From an uncultured Ruaniaceae bacterium (GTDB lineage Bacteria > Actinomycetota > Actinomycetes > Actinomycetales > Beutenbergiaceae), in NCBI GenBank assembly GCA_947251855.1, contig CAMXUZ010000228.1, positions 1 to 8,050 of the forward strand: a stretch of 8,050 bases of DNA. The letters run 5' to 3'. A program made the position numbers and the translations under genes. Under the pieces are notes generated by a model. The model did no database searches. It was not told the DNA's origin and saw only the letters and a program-made list of their open reading frames with translations. Positions 6,328 through 8,050 of the stretch are shown in pieces; position 1 is the first letter of the stretch; each line of letters opens with the position of its first letter.

Positions 6328-7154
6328 GCCTGCCCCCCATCACCTTTGCGACCGACACCGAGCTGCGCGATGCGGCGTTCGCGGAGAAACTCGCCCGGCG
6401 CCGCACCCGGCTCCTGCGGTGGTCCCTGCCCGTCGTGATCCTCGCGGCGCTCGTCGCGCTGAAGCTCCTTTCCGCCGTCGGGCTCAACCTCATCGGCACC
6501 GCTTCCTACGACCGGGCGAACTACGCCACCGCCGCGGCGCGGTACGAGAACACCCAGTTCGTCAACGTCGTCCAGCCGTGGAAGGCGTATTACAACGAGG
6601 GGACGGCCCACTACTCCGCCGGGAAGTTCTTCACCGCGGGCCAGCGCCTCGAGATCGCCCTCGAGAAGGTCCCGAAGAACCCCGAGGATCAGCCTCGCGG
6701 ACCGGAGGAATGCGCGGTCCGGGTGAACTACTCCCTCGCCCTGGAAGGCACCGCGGATGAGACCCTGTCCGTCGGCGACGCGGAAATGGCCGAGGAGTAC
6801 TACACCCAGGCGCTCGACATGCTCGCCGACTGCGCCGATTCCGGTGAAGGCGGCGACACTGCTGAGGACGCGCAGGAGCGCCAGGAACAGGGCCAACAGG
6901 AGGCGCAGGACGAGCAGGACGAGCAGGACCCCGAGGGGCAGGAACCGGATGGCGGAACGGGCGAGGACCCGGACTCCGGCGAGCCGGATTCTCCCGATTC
7001 GGGTGACCCGGAGCAACCGGAGGAGACGCAGGAACCCGAGGACCCCCAGCAGGAAGAACTCGAGGACCGCAACCAGCGCGCGAACGAAGAGGACGGCGAG
7101 GGCGACGAGGAGGAAGGGGCCGGCGTCGGCGACGGCTCCGGCGAGAACTGGTGA
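6324..7154 (+). CDS. Single-span TPR-like protein with long acidic disordered tail (BatC-like position)
   Basis: This 276-residue protein begins with a charged N-terminus ending LARRRTRLLR (23-32), then one membrane span (about 33-54). Arginines before the span give N-in/C-out, so the rest is predicted outside the cytosol. Residues 60-170 look like paired helices of TPR type: YDRANYATAAARYENTQ, AYYNEGTAHYSAGKFFTAGQ, ECAVRVNYSLALEG and AEEYYTQALDMLADC, with two cysteines, C130 and C170. Residues 172-276 are almost wholly Asp, Glu, Gln, Pro, Gly and Ser, very acidic and surely disordered, with short repeats such as DEQDEQD. TPR proteins commonly close moxR-bat operons (BatC/BatE-like) and may scaffold the VWA proteins. 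The acidic tail could bind cations or a basic partner. It is the last gene of the operon. Confidence 0.85.
   Translation: MSLPPITFATDTELRDAAFAEKLARRRTRLLRWSLPVVILAALVALKLLSAVGLNLIGTASYDRANYATAAARYENTQFVNVVQPWKAYYNEGTAHYSAGKFFTAGQRLEIALEKVPKNPEDQPRGPEECAVRVNYSLALEGTADETLSVGDAEMAEEYYTQALDMLADCADSGEGGDTAEDAQERQEQGQQEAQDEQDEQDPEGQEPDGGTGEDPDSGEPDSPDSGDPEQPEETQEPEDPQQEELEDRNQRANEEDGEGDEEEGAGVGDGSGENW
6906..6929 (+). repeat. Nine-base tandem repeat in the acidic tail
   Basis: CAGGACGAG occurs twice in tandem (6906-6914, 6915-6923) followed by a partial CAGGAC (6924-6929), encoding QDE-QDE-QD. It lies in the disordered tail and probably arose by slippage, so tail length may differ between strains. 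Confidence 0.7.
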
Positions 7155-7173
7155 CGCGGGGGTACGGCGCGGA

Positions 7174-8050
7174 TCAGCCCCACACGAGGGCGCGCGAGGG
7201 GCGCTCGAGCACCGCTGCGACGTCGGCGAGGACCCGGGAACCGAGCTCGCCGTCGACGAGCCGGTGATCGAAGCTCAACGCGAGTTGGGTGACCCAGCGG
7301 GGTTTGATCTTGCCCTTGTGCACCCACGGGCGCTGCGAGATCGCTCCGAAGGCGAGGATCGCCGACTCGCCGGGGTTGAGGATCGGGGTGCCGGTATCGA
7401 TGCCGAAGACCCCCACGTTGGTGATCGTCACGGTGCCATCCTGCATCGCCGGGACCGGGGTCTTGCCTGATCTCGCGGTGCGGGTGAGGTCAGCGATGGC
7501 ATCAGCGAGGTCGCGCAGCCCCATCCGGTGCGCGTTCTTGATGTTCGGCACCACCAGGCCCCGGTCGGTCGCTGCCGCGATCCCGAGGTTGATGTAGTGC
7601 TTGTACACGATCTCCTGGGCATCGTCGTCCCAGGCCGCGCTGATCTGCGGGTGGCGGCGGATCGCGAGGATGAGCGCTTTCGCGGCGATGAGCAGGGGGG
7701 TGACCCGGACGCCGTCGAACTCCTTGTCCTCCCGGAGCCGTTCCACGAGCTTCATCGTCCGGGTGACGTCGATCGTCGTGAACACGGTGACGTGGGGGGC
7801 GGTGAACGCGCTCGTGACCATCGCCTCGGCGGTGCGCCGGCGTACCGAACGCACCGGGACCCGGGTCTGGCGCCCGGCGGCGGAGCCCGTCCCGCCACCG
7901 AGCCACGGCCGGCCGTCGCCGGGGTAGACGACGAGGTTCTCCACCTGCGAGCTCTCAGCTGCTTCCCGCACGTCATCGCGGGTGATGATCCCGCCTGGAC
8001 CAGTTCCGGGCACGCGGGCGAGGTCGACCCCGAGGTCTTTCGCGAGTTTC
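7174..8050 (-). CDS. 2-oxoacid dehydrogenase E2 (dihydrolipoyl acyltransferase), BkdC-like, 5' end missing
   Basis: The last 291 residues are present, and the frame is open to the right edge. It begins in the peripheral subunit-binding domain (KLAKDLGVDLARVPGTGPGG, then IITRDDV), which docks E1 or E3. A Gly/Pro-containing linker precedes the catalytic acyltransferase core, from VPVRSVRRRTAEAM through FTAPHVTVFTTIDVT, NLGIAAATDRGLVVPNIK and TITNVGVFGIDTGTPILNPG to the active site SFDHRLVDG. Catalytic His is at 7264-7266 and Asp at 7252-7254. The enzyme transfers acyl groups from lipoamide to CoA in a large cytosolic complex. The core resembles actinobacterial branched-chain E2 (BkdC type) more than the succinyltransferase, but substrate cannot be fixed here. 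Lipoyl domains and any E1 genes would lie to the right, outside the window. Confidence 0.93.
   Translation of the reverse strand, partial: KLAKDLGVDLARVPGTGPGGIITRDDVREAAESSQVENLVVYPGDGRPWLGGGTGSAAGRQTRVPVRSVRRRTAEAMVTSAFTAPHVTVFTTIDVTRTMKLVERLREDKEFDGVRVTPLLIAAKALILAIRRHPQISAAWDDDAQEIVYKHYINLGIAAATDRGLVVPNIKNAHRMGLRDLADAIADLTRTARSGKTPVPAMQDGTVTITNVGVFGIDTGTPILNPGESAILAFGAISQRPWVHKGKIKPRWVTQLALSFDHRLVDGELGSRVLADVAAVLERPSRALVWG

Larger units (their letters stand above)
1810..7154 (+). other. Six-gene MoxR-DUF58-VWA operon
   Basis: Six same-strand genes follow one another with a 1-base gap (2830) and overlaps of 14 bases (3711-3724), 7 bases (4199-4205) and two ATGA overlaps (5224-5227, 6324-6327). 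No internal terminator fits, so co-transcription is nearly certain. Gene order is ATPase, DUF58, small membrane protein, VWA, VWA, TPR-like protein. This corresponds to the moxR-bat type gene order known in many bacteria, where MoxR ATPases work with VWA proteins. Confidence 0.85.

Noticed and set aside
5480..6760. A 426-residue plus-strand frame overlapping the second VWA and TPR-like genes
   Set aside because: Composition is dominated by Arg, Pro and Ser, typical of an out-of-frame reading of GC-rich DNA. The real frames there carry VWA and TPR features and ribosome sites.

Overview
The window is very GC-rich, with GC-dominated third codon positions, frequent GTG starts, ATGA/GTGA gene overlaps and long spurious reading frames on the opposite strand. 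Together with the gene content (a CopD-CtaG fusion, a MoxR/DUF58/von Willebrand A operon and a BkdC-type E2 acyltransferase) this points to a high-GC Gram-positive actinobacterium. A Micrococcales-like organism is plausible, but I cannot fix the genus from sequence alone.

Layout. (1) Positions 1-1451, minus strand: a multi-membrane-span protein joining a CopD-type copper domain to a CtaG-type cytochrome oxidase assembly domain, cut by the left window edge. (2) Positions 1452-1809: a 358-base divergent intergenic region. It holds a likely leaderless promoter for the left gene, a two-unit tandem repeat, a four-copy array of the heptamer GGGGAAG in alternating orientation at 31-32 base spacing, and a -10 element for the right-hand operon. 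(3) Positions 1810-7154, plus strand: six tightly packed genes forming one operon: MoxR AAA+ ATPase, DUF58 protein, small one-span membrane protein, two three-span VWA proteins (BatA/BatB-like), and a one-span TPR-like protein with a roughly 105-residue acidic, disordered tail. (4) Positions 7174-8050, minus strand: the C-terminal part of a 2-oxoacid dehydrogenase E2 acyltransferase, convergent with the operon across only 19 bases and cut by the right edge.

How the operon may work. MoxR and DUF58 look cytosolic. By the positive-inside rule, the small protein puts its soluble domain in the cytosol, while both VWA domains and the TPR-like protein with its acidic tail lie outside the membrane. 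This is the general plan of MoxR-VWA (Bat-type) chaperone modules, in which an AAA+ motor acts with metal-ion-dependent VWA adaptors. The substrate is unknown. The least explained sequence here is the phased GGGGAAG array between the two divergent transcription units, followed by the acidic exported tail.
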